The notes below the pieces were generated by a model. It searched no databases. It was not told the origin of the DNA and was given only the letters and a program-made list of their open reading frames with translations. DNA of 64,000 bases from Acidiflorens sp963841945 (GTDB lineage Bacteria; Acidobacteriota; Terriglobia; Terriglobales; Acidobacteriaceae), in the NCBI GenBank assembly GCA_963841945.1, contig CAWJFC010000015.1, positions 177,045 through 241,044 of the forward strand, in the 5' to 3' direction. A program made the translations under genes and the position numbers. Below, in pieces: positions 50,905-58,801 of the stretch. How positions within the stretch are numbered: position 1 is the stretch's first letter; each line of letters starts with the position of its first letter.

Positions 50905-51975
50905 ATGAATACCCCTCACTATATCGGATTCGACGTTCACAAGAAAACGATCAGTTTCTGCGTCAAGACGGCGGCAGGCGACATTGTGGAAGAAGGCGTA
51001 GTGGTGGCGCAGCGCCCGGCGCTGCAGCATTGGGCTGGGGCGCGGCGGCAACCGTGGCAGGGAGCGCTGGAGGCCACCCTGTTCAGCGGCTGGATCTACG
51101 ACACGCTGCAGCCGTACAGCGAGCAGTTGGAGATGGCGCATCCCGCGAAGATGAAAGCCATCAGCGCGGGCAAGAAGAAAAGCGACAGCATCGATGCCCG
51201 CACCATCGCCGATCTGGTGCGCTGCAATCTTTTGCCCGCCTGCTATGTGGCCGCGCCGCGCATCCGCGAGCTGCGCCGCTTGCTGCGCTACCGCAGCCTG
51301 GTGGTGAGCGAAGCGGTGCGCATGAAAAACAAGATGGCCGGACTGCTGATGGAGACCGGCGCCGTTTACGTGAAGGAGAAGCTGCACGGCAAGAAATACT
51401 TTGCCAGTCTGCTGGAAGAACTGGAAGAGGTGCCGGAGTCGGTGCTCGATCTGCTGCGTACGAGTCGAGGCGCGCTGGAGATGTTCGAGACGACGCAGCG
51501 CCGGCTGGTGCGCGAGTTACTCGCCGACCCCGAACTGGGGCAGCGGGTGGAGCGATTGATGAGCATTCCCGCGGTAGGGCAAATCACGGCCCTCACCTGG
51601 GCGCTGGAGATCGGCGACCCGCACCGCTTTCGCTCCGGCTCCGAGGCCATGAGTTACTGCGGGCTGACGGCTGCCTTGAAGTCTTCGGCGGGCAAGCAGC
51701 AACGCGGGCCGATTTCGAAACAGCGCAACCACTGGCTGCAAAGCACGCTGATCGAAGCGGCCAAGCTGGCGCCACGCTGGAATCCGCAACTGGCGGCGCT
51801 ACACGCCCGCGAGTTGGAACGCGGACATCGCAACCGGGCCACGCTGGCGGTGGCGCGCAAACTGGTTACCTATCTGCTGGCGGTCGACAAAAGCGGGCAG
51901 AGCTTTCAGCTGCGGGCGCTCTTGCCCGAGGACGGAGCGGAGAAGGAAGGGGCGCAGAAAATCAAAACCGCCTAA
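50905..51975 (+). CDS. IS110-family transposase (DEDD recombinase)
   Basis: A 356-residue transposase. The N-terminal RuvC-like DEDD domain starts GFDVHKKTISFCVKTA, with Glu in LEATLFSG and Asp in KSDSIDARTIADLVR (two acidic residues). The C-terminal Transposase_20 domain has LMSIPAVGQITALTWALEIGD, YCGLTAALKSS and the catalytic-Ser region (GPISKQRNHWLQSTL). The reading frame is intact, so it may be active. ATG 50905 is inside the larger open frame and follows GGAGAACCCC. It is the only mobile element gene in the window. Confidence 0.93.
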   Translation: MNTPHYIGFDVHKKTISFCVKTAAGDIVEEGVVVAQRPALQHWAGARRQPWQGALEATLFSGWIYDTLQPYSEQLEMAHPAKMKAISAGKKKSDSIDARTIADLVRCNLLPACYVAAPRIRELRRLLRYRSLVVSEAVRMKNKMAGLLMETGAVYVKEKLHGKKYFASLLEELEEVPESVLDLLRTSRGALEMFETTQRRLVRELLADPELGQRVERLMSIPAVGQITALTWALEIGDPHRFRSGSEAMSYCGLTAALKSSAGKQQRGPISKQRNHWLQSTLIEAAKLAPRWNPQLAALHARELERGHRNRATLAVARKLVTYLLAVDKSGQSFQLRALLPEDGAEKEGAQKIKTA

Positions 51976-52568
51976 GAAGGAAAAACCTTAAAACCAACGG
52001 CGATCGACCGGCCGTTTCTCGCCATTTTGGGGACTGGGCAGAGGAGCCTCGGCTCCCGATGCTCCTGACCGTCTGTATCGAGACCGGCCGGCAAACCCTA
52101 ACTCATACTTCGTGGACCGGGTTTCACTTCGGTTCCCGCAAATGGATGTCTGGCCAGGCTGCCGCCTTGGCCGCGCGAAACGATCGCTGGCAGTCGTCTA
52201 ACTTAGCCGCTGTATCCGCGCTTCGAGAGTGGTCTCTTCCAAGTGAACGGAGACCTCCGTCTCCTCTTGACTTTTACTTATCATGGATGTCCCCACATTA
52301 CACAGCCCCGTGCCTTGCATAGCACGCTTGGGCCATTCCTTGAACCGTGCGTTAATGTATTATCAGCCGTCCGAAACTCCCTAATAAGGACAGTCTAGGT
52401 CGCTTCGAGGGGGAGCAACCTACTCCGATTAAAGGAACAGAAATGCTACATTGGTGCCCCTACGTCCTTGCCTCTTCACCGTTGGTGTCGTTTCCGCGGC
52501 AATTTTCGAGCCCCCGCCGACACCCCATCCGAGTGCCGCTACTTCCTCGGAAACCAAACCGATGCAGC
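51976..52568. other. IS110 right end and following gap
   Basis: About 590 bases with no convincing gene. The first 100 bases belong to the right end of the IS element, ending at CCGTCTGTAT (52069-52078). Later, ATGTCCCCACATT at 52287-52299 resembles the right edge of the REP-like elements. The leader of the next gene carries AAAGGAACAG at 52433. Confidence 0.45.
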
Positions 52569-53063
52569 ATGAAGAACATTGCCTGTGTCTCCATGATTAT
52601 GGCGTGTTCACTCGCTGTATTCGCTAAGGACAGGACGACGTTCCAAATCGAAGTTCTTGGAACCGATGCTTGGCGGAGAGATGTTGCCATTCACCACGCG
52701 GCTACGAACGGTACTTCGAATACTAACTGTGACACGAACGGCAGCGTTAATACCACCACCGTCGGCGACTACTCAAACGGCAGTGTCAATGCAACGACGA
52801 ACTGCACGACGACTACGACTCCGGGAACTCCCGCATACGTGACGCATAGGAGCATTCAGCAGGAGTCGGTCCACGCGGTTTTCCCTAACGCTCAACACGT
52901 AATACTGTGGTGTCAGGCAGGATTCCGCAAGTGCGCTAACTTAGCGCCGGGCGCCTACACAGTCGAGCCCAACGGCGATAAAGCCGTGCGAATCTACGTG
53001 TACAGTATCGTTTCTCATAAATTGATGGGCAAAATGAAGTACCGAGTAATCGGCAGCTGGTAG
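52569..53063 (+). CDS. Secreted Thr/Asn-rich protein of unknown function
   Basis: A 164-residue protein with a signal peptide (ACVSMIMACSLAVFAK). It contains a Thr/Asn-rich section (about residues 45-85, many TTT and NGS-type units) and a C-terminal part with two Cys (LWCQAGFRKCANLAPGAY) and a beta-rich end. Function unknown. The frame begins at ATG 52443, but the signal peptide begins at 52569. GC content here is lower than in the neighbours, as expected for an acquired island. Confidence 0.6.
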   Translation: MKNIACVSMIMACSLAVFAKDRTTFQIEVLGTDAWRRDVAIHHAATNGTSNTNCDTNGSVNTTTVGDYSNGSVNATTNCTTTTTPGTPAYVTHRSIQQESVHAVFPNAQHVILWCQAGFRKCANLAPGAYTVEPNGDKAVRIYVYSIVSHKLMGKMKYRVIGSW

Positions 53064-53178
53064 ATGTCTCGCGAAAGGGAAAGTAAAGGACCGGCTCTGA
53101 GTTGATCGACTTTCGCGCTACCAGCGGCATTTCTTGACGCAAACAGGGCGCACAGACGCTCGGCACAGGAGACCGGGT

Positions 53179-55176
53179 ATGCGTTTCATACACCCATTCT
53201 TGCTCGCGATAGCGACCCTGGCGCTAGCCAAGACGATCGCGCTTTGCCAAGCTGGCGATGAAGCAAAGAAAATCTATAACTCCTCTCAGGATTCAGTATT
53301 CCTCGTCTACCTGAACGACAGCAGCGGCGCCCCGAGCGCACTCGGGAGCGCGTTCCTCGTCGCCCCTCGACTTTTGGTTACGAATGCCCACGTTGCCGAT
53401 GCTGGAAGCCCCGTACTCGCTGTCGGCCCCGTTCGCCTTCCGCTTAAGATTCTTCGCACGGACGAAAAAAATGATTTGGCACTGCTATCAGTGGACGTTG
53501 ACCTGACCTCAAGGCCTCTGCAACTCGCCTCAGCTGCGGTATCACCCGGCGAAGAAGTTTTCGCGATTGGAAACCCAGAGGGATTGGAGAAAACAATTAG
53601 TCAGGGGATTATTTCTGGTTTGCGTAAGCGGGGTGACCGCGATCTATTGCAGGTCACAAGTCCTATTTCTCACGGGTCGTCAGGGGGCCCGATCCTCAAC
53701 GCAAAAGGGGAGGTGGTCGGAGTAGCAGTTGGAATGCTGGAGGACGGTCAAAACCTGAATTTCGCGGTTCCGGTTGCGTACGTCAGAGCAATTCTCGAGC
53801 AAAAAGCTGACGCCGCTACTGCATCGAATGTGGATGGAAGCTTGAGCGACGCGAAGGATATATTCAGTAAAAGGGCACAGGCTGAATACTCTGGAGATCC
53901 TTCGTCTGAATACCAGCAGCAAACGCGGAAACTCCGTGAATTGATGGAAGCAATTGTGGCCTCCACCAGTAGGGAAGACGCTCTAACGGAAATGGCTTGC
54001 TTAGGCACTAAGGCCACTGAACTAAGTGACACCGGAATCAAGGCCGCAAGAAAGCTGGTAAGCGAAAAGCCATCCTCGGAACATCGCGCCTTGTTGTCCT
54101 ACGTACTCTATGACCGCGCCAGCGATGAAGGCCTCAAGTCCGAATTCGCGCAAAAAGACAGCGAAGTCCAGCTGCAAGCGAACGCAGCTCGCGACAAATA
54201 TTTGTCTGAAGCGAGTCGTGAGGCAGCCGATTCCGCCAGAACAGCAAAGGGACAGGGGCTCCTGATTGCTAATTTTGTACTCGGCAATGCTAAGAGAGAC
54301 CACGAGGAGTATTCGGAGGCTATTTCCTTGCATTCCCTCGTAGCAGGTGGGAGTCCAAGCTTGTGTGGCAATGATCTTGCCAAGTTGGCAATTACTAGTC
54401 TGATCTATGAAAACGACAGCGCGAAGCGACCTGATGATGCTGAGAAATGGTTCAGGCGCTACGCGAGCCTCTATGAGCCAGCGGCATACGAATGGGATTC
54501 CGAAGGTGACCGAAGAGCCTCTGCTAACGACCACGCGGGTGCTGCCGGCGCTTATGAGAAAGCTGCCGCGGGCAGCAGTTATTATGGATACGATTATTGC
54601 TTTGCGGCAAGAGAGAGCTTCTTCCAGCCGATTACGAATGAAGACGGCGTCCTAGCCGACGGAAGAAAGTGCGTGGAAGCCTCAGTTCAAGCCACGAAAG
54701 AAAACGAGAAATACTTCAAGTCCACGATGCCATTTGTTTACAAAATAATGGCGGGGGTGCTTGAGGGAAGGGGGGTTTACCAGTCGGCATTGGAATACAT
54801 TAAAGAGTCGATTGCCGCGAATCCAGAAGACCCATTCGCCTTCGACACCGAAGCAAGCATATTTGCAGATCTTGAACGAAACTCCGAATGCATCGCGGCA
54901 GCGCAATCAGCGGTAAGAGTATCTGATGGGAAGTATCCTTTCATGAACTTTCGTCTGGGATACTGCTATTTTGCCGCAGGGGATTTCAGTCGTGCGGCAT
55001 CGGCATTCCGCCTTGCTGCTGAGAGCGATAAGAACGATGCGGCCTCCGCATTCAACCTCGGACTGAGTCTGTCACGGCAGGGATTTGAGGCCGATGCGAA
55101 TCATTGGTTCCGCGAAGCTTTAGGCAGAAAGCCAGACGATGAACTCCGCGCCAAAATCCTGAGTGCATTGAAGTAG
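53179..55176 (+). CDS. Secreted trypsin-like protease with TPR-type C-terminus
   Basis: A 665-residue exported protein. Residues about 30-215 form an HtrA-like trypsin domain with His71 (TNAHVAD), Asp99 (EKNDLALLSV) and Ser168 (HGSSGGPIL). No PDZ domain follows. Instead residues about 260-665 are alpha-helical with tetratricopeptide-like repeats (for example FNLGLSLSRQGFEADANHWFR and FRLGYCYFAAGDFSRAA). This domain order (protease, then TPR scaffold) suggests recruitment of substrates by the TPR part. Codon use with more A/T than neighbours fits the island. ATG 53179 begins the signal peptide. Confidence 0.78.
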   Translation: MRFIHPFLLAIATLALAKTIALCQAGDEAKKIYNSSQDSVFLVYLNDSSGAPSALGSAFLVAPRLLVTNAHVADAGSPVLAVGPVRLPLKILRTDEKNDLALLSVDVDLTSRPLQLASAAVSPGEEVFAIGNPEGLEKTISQGIISGLRKRGDRDLLQVTSPISHGSSGGPILNAKGEVVGVAVGMLEDGQNLNFAVPVAYVRAILEQKADAATASNVDGSLSDAKDIFSKRAQAEYSGDPSSEYQQQTRKLRELMEAIVASTSREDALTEMACLGTKATELSDTGIKAARKLVSEKPSSEHRALLSYVLYDRASDEGLKSEFAQKDSEVQLQANAARDKYLSEASREAADSARTAKGQGLLIANFVLGNAKRDHEEYSEAISLHSLVAGGSPSLCGNDLAKLAITSLIYENDSAKRPDDAEKWFRRYASLYEPAAYEWDSEGDRRASANDHAGAAGAYEKAAAGSSYYGYDYCFAARESFFQPITNEDGVLADGRKCVEASVQATKENEKYFKSTMPFVYKIMAGVLEGRGVYQSALEYIKESIAANPEDPFAFDTEASIFADLERNSECIAAAQSAVRVSDGKYPFMNFRLGYCYFAAGDFSRAASAFRLAAESDKNDAASAFNLGLSLSRQGFEADANHWFREALGRKPDDELRAKILSALK

Positions 55177-55271
55177 GCGGGTGGCCCAGCCTTCACGGCC
55201 TCGATGTTGTTCCTTTCCCGTTTGCTGCGAGAAATCCATTACAATCACTCGCGAAAGCAGAGGCCACTGTC

Positions 55272-55742
55272 ATGCGTCAGTTTCTACTCATAATTACGCT
55301 GGTTACCGCTGTGACGTTCTCGGTGTTCGCAACCGCCGCTGAGACGCCCGACTTCTCTGGTACCTGGGTTCTGAACGTCGCAAAGAGCACGCTCGCGAAG
55401 GACAGCCCGACGAAATCCGAGACCATCGTCATTGAAAACAAGAGGTCGGCAATTGTTTTCCACTACAAAACCGACGGCAAGAAGTCGACGGAAACCTACA
55501 CCCCGGATGGAAAGAAACGCGCTTCGATGAAAATGTCGTCAGGTCAACTGAATTCGAGCGCGAGCTGGCACGACTCGGTGCTTGTCATCGAATCCACGCT
55601 GGATATAAAAATCCCTAACGCCACCGTCGTTGTTACGGGACTTAAACCCGTCATCGATACATGGAGACTGACGGCGGAAGGTCGAACTCTGACTCACGAC
55701 GCAGACGACCACAAAGAGATTTACGTCTACGAGAAGCAATAG
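55272..55742 (+). CDS. Small secreted lipocalin-like protein of unknown function
   Basis: A 156-residue protein with a signal peptide (LLIITLVTAVTFSVFATAA). The mature part starts ETPDFSGTWVLNVAKSTLA, a common opening of small secreted beta-barrel-like proteins in acidobacteria, and continues with alternating beta-strands (SAIVFHYKTDGKKSTETY, DSVLVIESTLD). No known catalytic motif. It is the last gene before REP-like copy B. Confidence 0.6.
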   Translation: MRQFLLIITLVTAVTFSVFATAAETPDFSGTWVLNVAKSTLAKDSPTKSETIVIENKRSAIVFHYKTDGKKSTETYTPDGKKRASMKMSSGQLNSSASWHDSVLVIESTLDIKIPNATVVVTGLKPVIDTWRLTAEGRTLTHDADDHKEIYVYEKQ

Positions 55743-55754
55743 ACGCCGGAAAAC

Positions 55755-55832
55755 GTGGGACAGACGGGAAGTACCCTGAGTATTTGCTTAGAGAGTAAAG
55801 GAAAATTAGTGTAATGTCCCGTCTGTCCCCAC
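55755..55832. repeat. REP-like palindrome, copy B
   Basis: GGGACAGACGGGA (55757-55769) and TCCCGTCTGTCCC (55817-55829) are exact complements, 47 bases apart. The outer edges (GTG, CCAC) extend the pairing with one extra base. It matches copy A at about 50727-50794. Confidence 0.75.
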
Positions 55833-55849
55833 ATTTAAACTCCAACCGC

Positions 55850-56359
55850 TTACTTCGCCTGCACTATGCCCGCAATAACTTCGGCAATCTTGTCCAGTAT
55901 CTGGTTCCAGCCCTCCATTTGACCGCTGTTTTTCGCGCTCTCCATGGGTTCATTTCCAATGAAGGTGAGTTTCGTCCGGCCGTTTCCGAGATCCTCAAAG
56001 AGGGTCACGTCGTATGCACCGTCGATCGCCTCATGTTCTATTCCTAATTGCGCGGGCTCAATCTTGTTTCCCTGCGAGTCGGAAAAGTACATGGAGGAAA
56101 CGATCTTCTCCAGGGGAACAATCTCGTGGTATTCACCCGCATTCCAGAACTCCTGCCCATCGGGCGTTCTCATGCAGCAGAGAAATTTTCCTCCCACGCG
56201 AAAATCCATCTGGCAAACCGGCGAAGTAAAACCCTTCGGCCCCCACCACTGCATCACGTACTTCGGGTCTGTCCACGCCTTCCAAACCAATTCGCGTGGG
56301 GCATCGAAAACTCTTGTGATCACCATCCGCTCAATTTCGCTAACCGTGTTTTTTGTCAT
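55850..56359 (-). CDS. AHSA1/SRPBCC-domain protein
   Basis: A 169-residue START-like protein of the AHSA1 type: MVITRVFDAPRELVWKAWTDP at the N-terminus, WWGPKGFTSPVCQMDFRVGG, YHEIVPLEKIVSSMYFSD, then GRTKLTFIGN. SRPBCC folds bind hydrophobic ligands. It overlaps by 20 bases the ArsR-type regulator gene upstream, a classical pair in which the regulator controls the AHSA1 protein. Ligand unknown. Confidence 0.88.
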   Translation of the reverse strand: MTKNTVSEIERMVITRVFDAPRELVWKAWTDPKYVMQWWGPKGFTSPVCQMDFRVGGKFLCCMRTPDGQEFWNAGEYHEIVPLEKIVSSMYFSDSQGNKIEPAQLGIEHEAIDGAYDVTLFEDLGNGRTKLTFIGNEPMESAKNSGQMEGWNQILDKIAEVIAGIVQAK

Positions 56360-56693
56360 GGATGCCCTCCTCTTTCTTCATTTGATTCACCACCACATCC
56401 AGCTTGTCGAAACTCTCTTCCCAGAATCGGCGATAGCTGATCGCCCAGTCGCTGACCCTCTTGATCGCCGCCGGCCGGAGCGTGCACACACTCTCTCGTC
56501 CACGCTTCCTCTTGATCACGATCCGCGCCCGCACCAGGTAGGCGATATGTTTTGAAATCATCTGCTGCGAAAGTGCAAACGGTTCCGTCAATCGATGCAC
56601 CGAGGCAGGCCCATGCGAGAGCCGTTCGATCATTGCCCGGCGGGTTGGATCAGACAAAGCCGCGAAGGTGGTATCTAATCTATCCACAACCAC
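56340..56693 (-). CDS. ArsR-family transcription regulator (AHSA1-linked)
   Basis: A 117-residue winged-helix protein: LDTTFAALSDPTRRAMIERL, VHRLTEPFALSQQMISKHIA (recognition helix) and the wing KRKRGRESVCTLRPAA. No metal-binding Cys pair like that of true ArsR is present, so it is probably not a metal sensor. It overlaps the downstream AHSA1 gene, indicating a shared operon. Confidence 0.88.
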   Translation of the reverse strand: MVVDRLDTTFAALSDPTRRAMIERLSHGPASVHRLTEPFALSQQMISKHIAYLVRARIVIKRKRGRESVCTLRPAAIKRVSDWAISYRRFWEESFDKLDVVVNQMKKEEGIHDKKHG

Positions 56694-56906
56694 ATGGTAG
56701 TGGATTGTCCGGCAATGTCAAGGGGGCATTTGCGATCATTGATTTCTGTTAAAAACAGGCCGTGCAGAGGGTCTGGTCGTCGATAGCCGTCAAAACTTTG
56801 GTTGGGTGCGCGAATCGTGGAATCCCACCCATGCGCAGAGAACGCGTGAGGATGGGGCACACTCGGCGGGAATGGTGCATGCAAAGATCGATTGACGCTT
56901 CGTCTG

Positions 56907-56928
56907 TATTTCTGCAATTATGGAAATA
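56907..56928. promoter_or_regulatory. Candidate ArsR operator over the arsR start
   Basis: TATTTC (56907-56912), ten bases, GAAATA (56923-56928): an inverted repeat that ends on the arsR start codon. ArsR-type regulators bind such sites near promoters to repress; binding here would block initiation. Confidence 0.4.
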
Positions 56929-57281
56929 TGCCGAGCGCGATCGTGAAGCCGGGCGAACAGGTTGCCAAATTTGCCGACCAGCTTGCGGCGATGGGATCGG
57001 AGCCGCGGCTCCGCATTATGCAGTTGCTCTTGTCGGCCCACCCCGAAGGCATGGTCGTGAATGAGATTCAGGAAGAGCTGGAGATTCCGAATTCCACGCT
57101 CTCTCACCATCTGGACAAGCTCAAGGGCGAGGAGCTGGTTGAAGTCCGCCGCGAGAGCACATTCCTGCGCTATACCGCCAATACCGAAGCGCTGCAGAAA
57201 TTGCTGCAATTTTTGTATGCCGAGTGCTGCACTCGAAATAAAGCGGTCAAGCCGGAGCAGATCGTTCGACTTTGCAGGTAG
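56928..57281 (+). CDS. arsR: ArsR-family repressor of the arsenic operon
   Basis: A 117-residue winged-helix regulator: VAKFADQLAAMGSEPRLRIMQLLLSA, then EIPNSTLSHHLDKLKGEELVEV (recognition helix and wing). A Cys pair (AECCTR) near residue 103 and a final Cys are candidates for As(III) binding, though not in the classical CVC position of E. coli ArsR, so sensing by this pair is an inference. It stands first in the operon with arsM, arsC and aqpS, 97 bases before arsM, which supports the arsenic role. ATG 56928 begins MPSAIVKPGEQ. Confidence 0.85.
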   Translation: MPSAIVKPGEQVAKFADQLAAMGSEPRLRIMQLLLSAHPEGMVVNEIQEELEIPNSTLSHHLDKLKGEELVEVRRESTFLRYTANTEALQKLLQFLYAECCTRNKAVKPEQIVRLCR

Positions 57282-57284
57282 AGG

Positions 57285-57378
57285 GAATCGGAGGTTGGAG
57301 AGGAATTCAGCGGTGGAGAGAAATTCAGAAGGTAGAGAATCCAGCAGGCGGCGCGTAATTCAGAAGGTGGAGGAATTC
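57285..57378 (+). repeat. Tandem 17-19-nt repeats between arsR and arsM
   Basis: About five imperfect units, of the type AATTCAGAAGGTGGAGA (starts near 57285, 57304, 57322, 57339, 57357) run directly up to the arsM start codon; each holds a purine-rich, Shine-Dalgarno-like GGTGGAG or GGTAGAG. Confidence 0.65.
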
Positions 57379-58230
57379 ATGAGCACAACGGACATCAAAG
57401 AAGTTGTCAAGGAAAAATATGGCCAAGCCGCTCTGCGCGTGAAGAGTGGCGGGAGCTCTTGTTGCGGCGCGACTGCGAGCAGCGGTGGTTGCGATCCAAT
57501 TACTTCGAATCTGTATGACAGCGCACAGGCGGGACAGATTCCGGAGGAGGCGCTGCTGGCCTCGCTGGGCTGCGGGAATCCGACGGCTCTGGCGCGGTTG
57601 AGCGCGGGTGAGACGGTTCTGGATCTCGGCTCGGGCGGGGGCATCGATGTGCTGCTTTCCGCGAAACGCGTGGGGCCGACGGGAAAGGCCTACGGGCTCG
57701 ACATGACGGATGAGATGCTGGCGCTGGCGAACGAAAACAAGCGCAAGTCGGGAATCGAAAACGTCGAGTTCCTGAGGGGCGAGATCGAGCACATTCCGCT
57801 GCCGGATAACTCGGTGGACGTCATCATTTCGAATTGCGTGATCAACCTTTCGGCGGACAAAGACCGGGTGCTGCGCGAGGCCCTGCGAGTGCTGAAGCCA
57901 GGCGGGCGTCTGGCGGTATCGGACGTGGTGACGCGGGGCGAGATGCTGCCTGAGATCCGCAAGAATGTGTTGTTTTGGGTGGGCTGCGTGGCGGGCGCTC
58001 TGGAGGAGAACGAATACCGGGGCAAACTGGCGTCGGCGGGATTTGAACAGATTGAGATTGAGCCGACCAGAGTTTACCGGATCGAAGACGCGCGCGAATT
58101 TCTTTCGGGACAGAACATCGACGTGGACGCGATTGCAGAGCAGGTGGACGGCAAGTTTATGAGCGCATTTGTGCGGGCGGTGAAGCCGCTGGCAAGTAAG
58201 AGCTGCTGCGGACCGACCTGCTGCGCGTAA
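57379..58230 (+). CDS. arsM: Arsenite S-adenosylmethionine methyltransferase
   Basis: A 283-residue methyltransferase. SAM-binding motif VLDLGSGGGIDVLLSAKRVG; ArsM hallmark residues Cys65 (SLGCGNP), Cys153 (SNCVINLS) and Cys203 (WVGCVAGAL), the three that bind As(III). N-terminal Cys pair SSCCG and a C-terminal Cys-rich tail SCCGPTCCA are additional possible arsenic ligands. It methylates arsenite to mono- and dimethyl species that can be lost as volatile arsines. ATG 57379 is preceded by GGTGGAGG. arsC begins seven bases after its stop. Confidence 0.92.
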   Translation: MSTTDIKEVVKEKYGQAALRVKSGGSSCCGATASSGGCDPITSNLYDSAQAGQIPEEALLASLGCGNPTALARLSAGETVLDLGSGGGIDVLLSAKRVGPTGKAYGLDMTDEMLALANENKRKSGIENVEFLRGEIEHIPLPDNSVDVIISNCVINLSADKDRVLREALRVLKPGGRLAVSDVVTRGEMLPEIRKNVLFWVGCVAGALEENEYRGKLASAGFEQIEIEPTRVYRIEDAREFLSGQNIDVDAIAEQVDGKFMSAFVRAVKPLASKSCCGPTCCA

Positions 58231-58237
58231 GTGAAAT

Positions 58238-58801
58238 ATGCCGACAGAGTCTCCAGGACAGAATCCGGCAAAACATTCAGGACAATCTCCTGCGGACTCT
58301 CCTGTGGGCTCTCCTGGTCACCATAACGTGCTGTTCCTGTGTACGGGAAACTCGGCGCGCTCGATCATGGCTGAGGCGATCATGAATTACAAAGGGCGGC
58401 CGAACTTTACCGCTTATAGCGCGGGGAGTAAGCCTGCGGGCGCGGTGCGGCGGGAGGCGATGGCAGAGATCGAAAAAGCTCACCTGCCGACCGCCGGCCT
58501 GCGAAGCAAGAGTTGGGATGAGTTCGCAAAGCCGGACGCACCGAAGCTGGATTTTGTGTTCACGGTGTGCGACAACGCCGCGAAAGAGATTTGCCCCATT
58601 TGGCCGGGCCAGCCGATGACGGCGCATTGGGGCGTTCCCGATCCGGCGGCGGTTGAGGGTACGGCGGAGGAGATCGGCCGCGCCTATCGCGACGCTTTCT
58701 TGACGCTGGAACGGCGCATCGGCCTTTTCCTTAGCCTGCCGCTCGCTACCATCGGCAAGCTGGCGATCAAGCACGAGATCGACAGGATCGGGCAAAGATG
58801 A
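58238..58801 (+). CDS. arsC: Arsenate reductase (low-molecular-weight phosphatase type)
   Basis: A 187-residue protein of the LMW-PTP fold. The CX5R active-site loop is CTGNSARS with Cys35 and Arg41. Two further Cys in TVCDNAAKEICPIW could serve in the disulphide relay. It reduces As(V) to As(III) with thioredoxin- or glutaredoxin-type partners. The N-terminal 28 residues are a Ser/Pro/Gln/Gly-rich extension built from short repeats (SPGQ/SPAD/SPVG). The stop overlaps the aqpS start by four bases (ATGA). Confidence 0.9.
   Translation: MPTESPGQNPAKHSGQSPADSPVGSPGHHNVLFLCTGNSARSIMAEAIMNYKGRPNFTAYSAGSKPAGAVRREAMAEIEKAHLPTAGLRSKSWDEFAKPDAPKLDFVFTVCDNAAKEICPIWPGQPMTAHWGVPDPAAVEGTAEEIGRAYRDAFLTLERRIGLFLSLPLATIGKLAIKHEIDRIGQR

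Larger units (their letters stand above)
50798..52078 (+). mobile_element. IS110-family insertion sequence
   Basis: The element holds a complete IS110-type transposase gene with short non-coding ends (about 97 bases before, about 100 after). The same 10-mer CCGTCTGTAT is found at 50798-50807 and 52069-52078, which may be the recombination cores or target-site copies; IS110 elements typically lack terminal inverted repeats and long target duplications. The exact ends are inferred, not proven. Confidence 0.6.

Noticed and set aside
50772..52322. Plus-strand frame of 516 codons through the IS110 element
   Set aside because: It overlaps the true transposase in another frame and its product is Arg/Gly-rich without domain.
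52020..52440. tRNA gene as insertion target of the island
   Set aside because: No cloverleaf with acceptor and T-loop could be found; the island edges are REP-like repeats instead.
57061..57378. Upstream extension of the arsM frame into arsR
   Set aside because: It overlaps arsR in another frame and passes through the tandem repeats; the ArsM family starts at ATG 57379.
57299..57380. CRISPR-like array
   Set aside because: The units are adjacent and imperfect, without spacers; they are simple tandem repeats.
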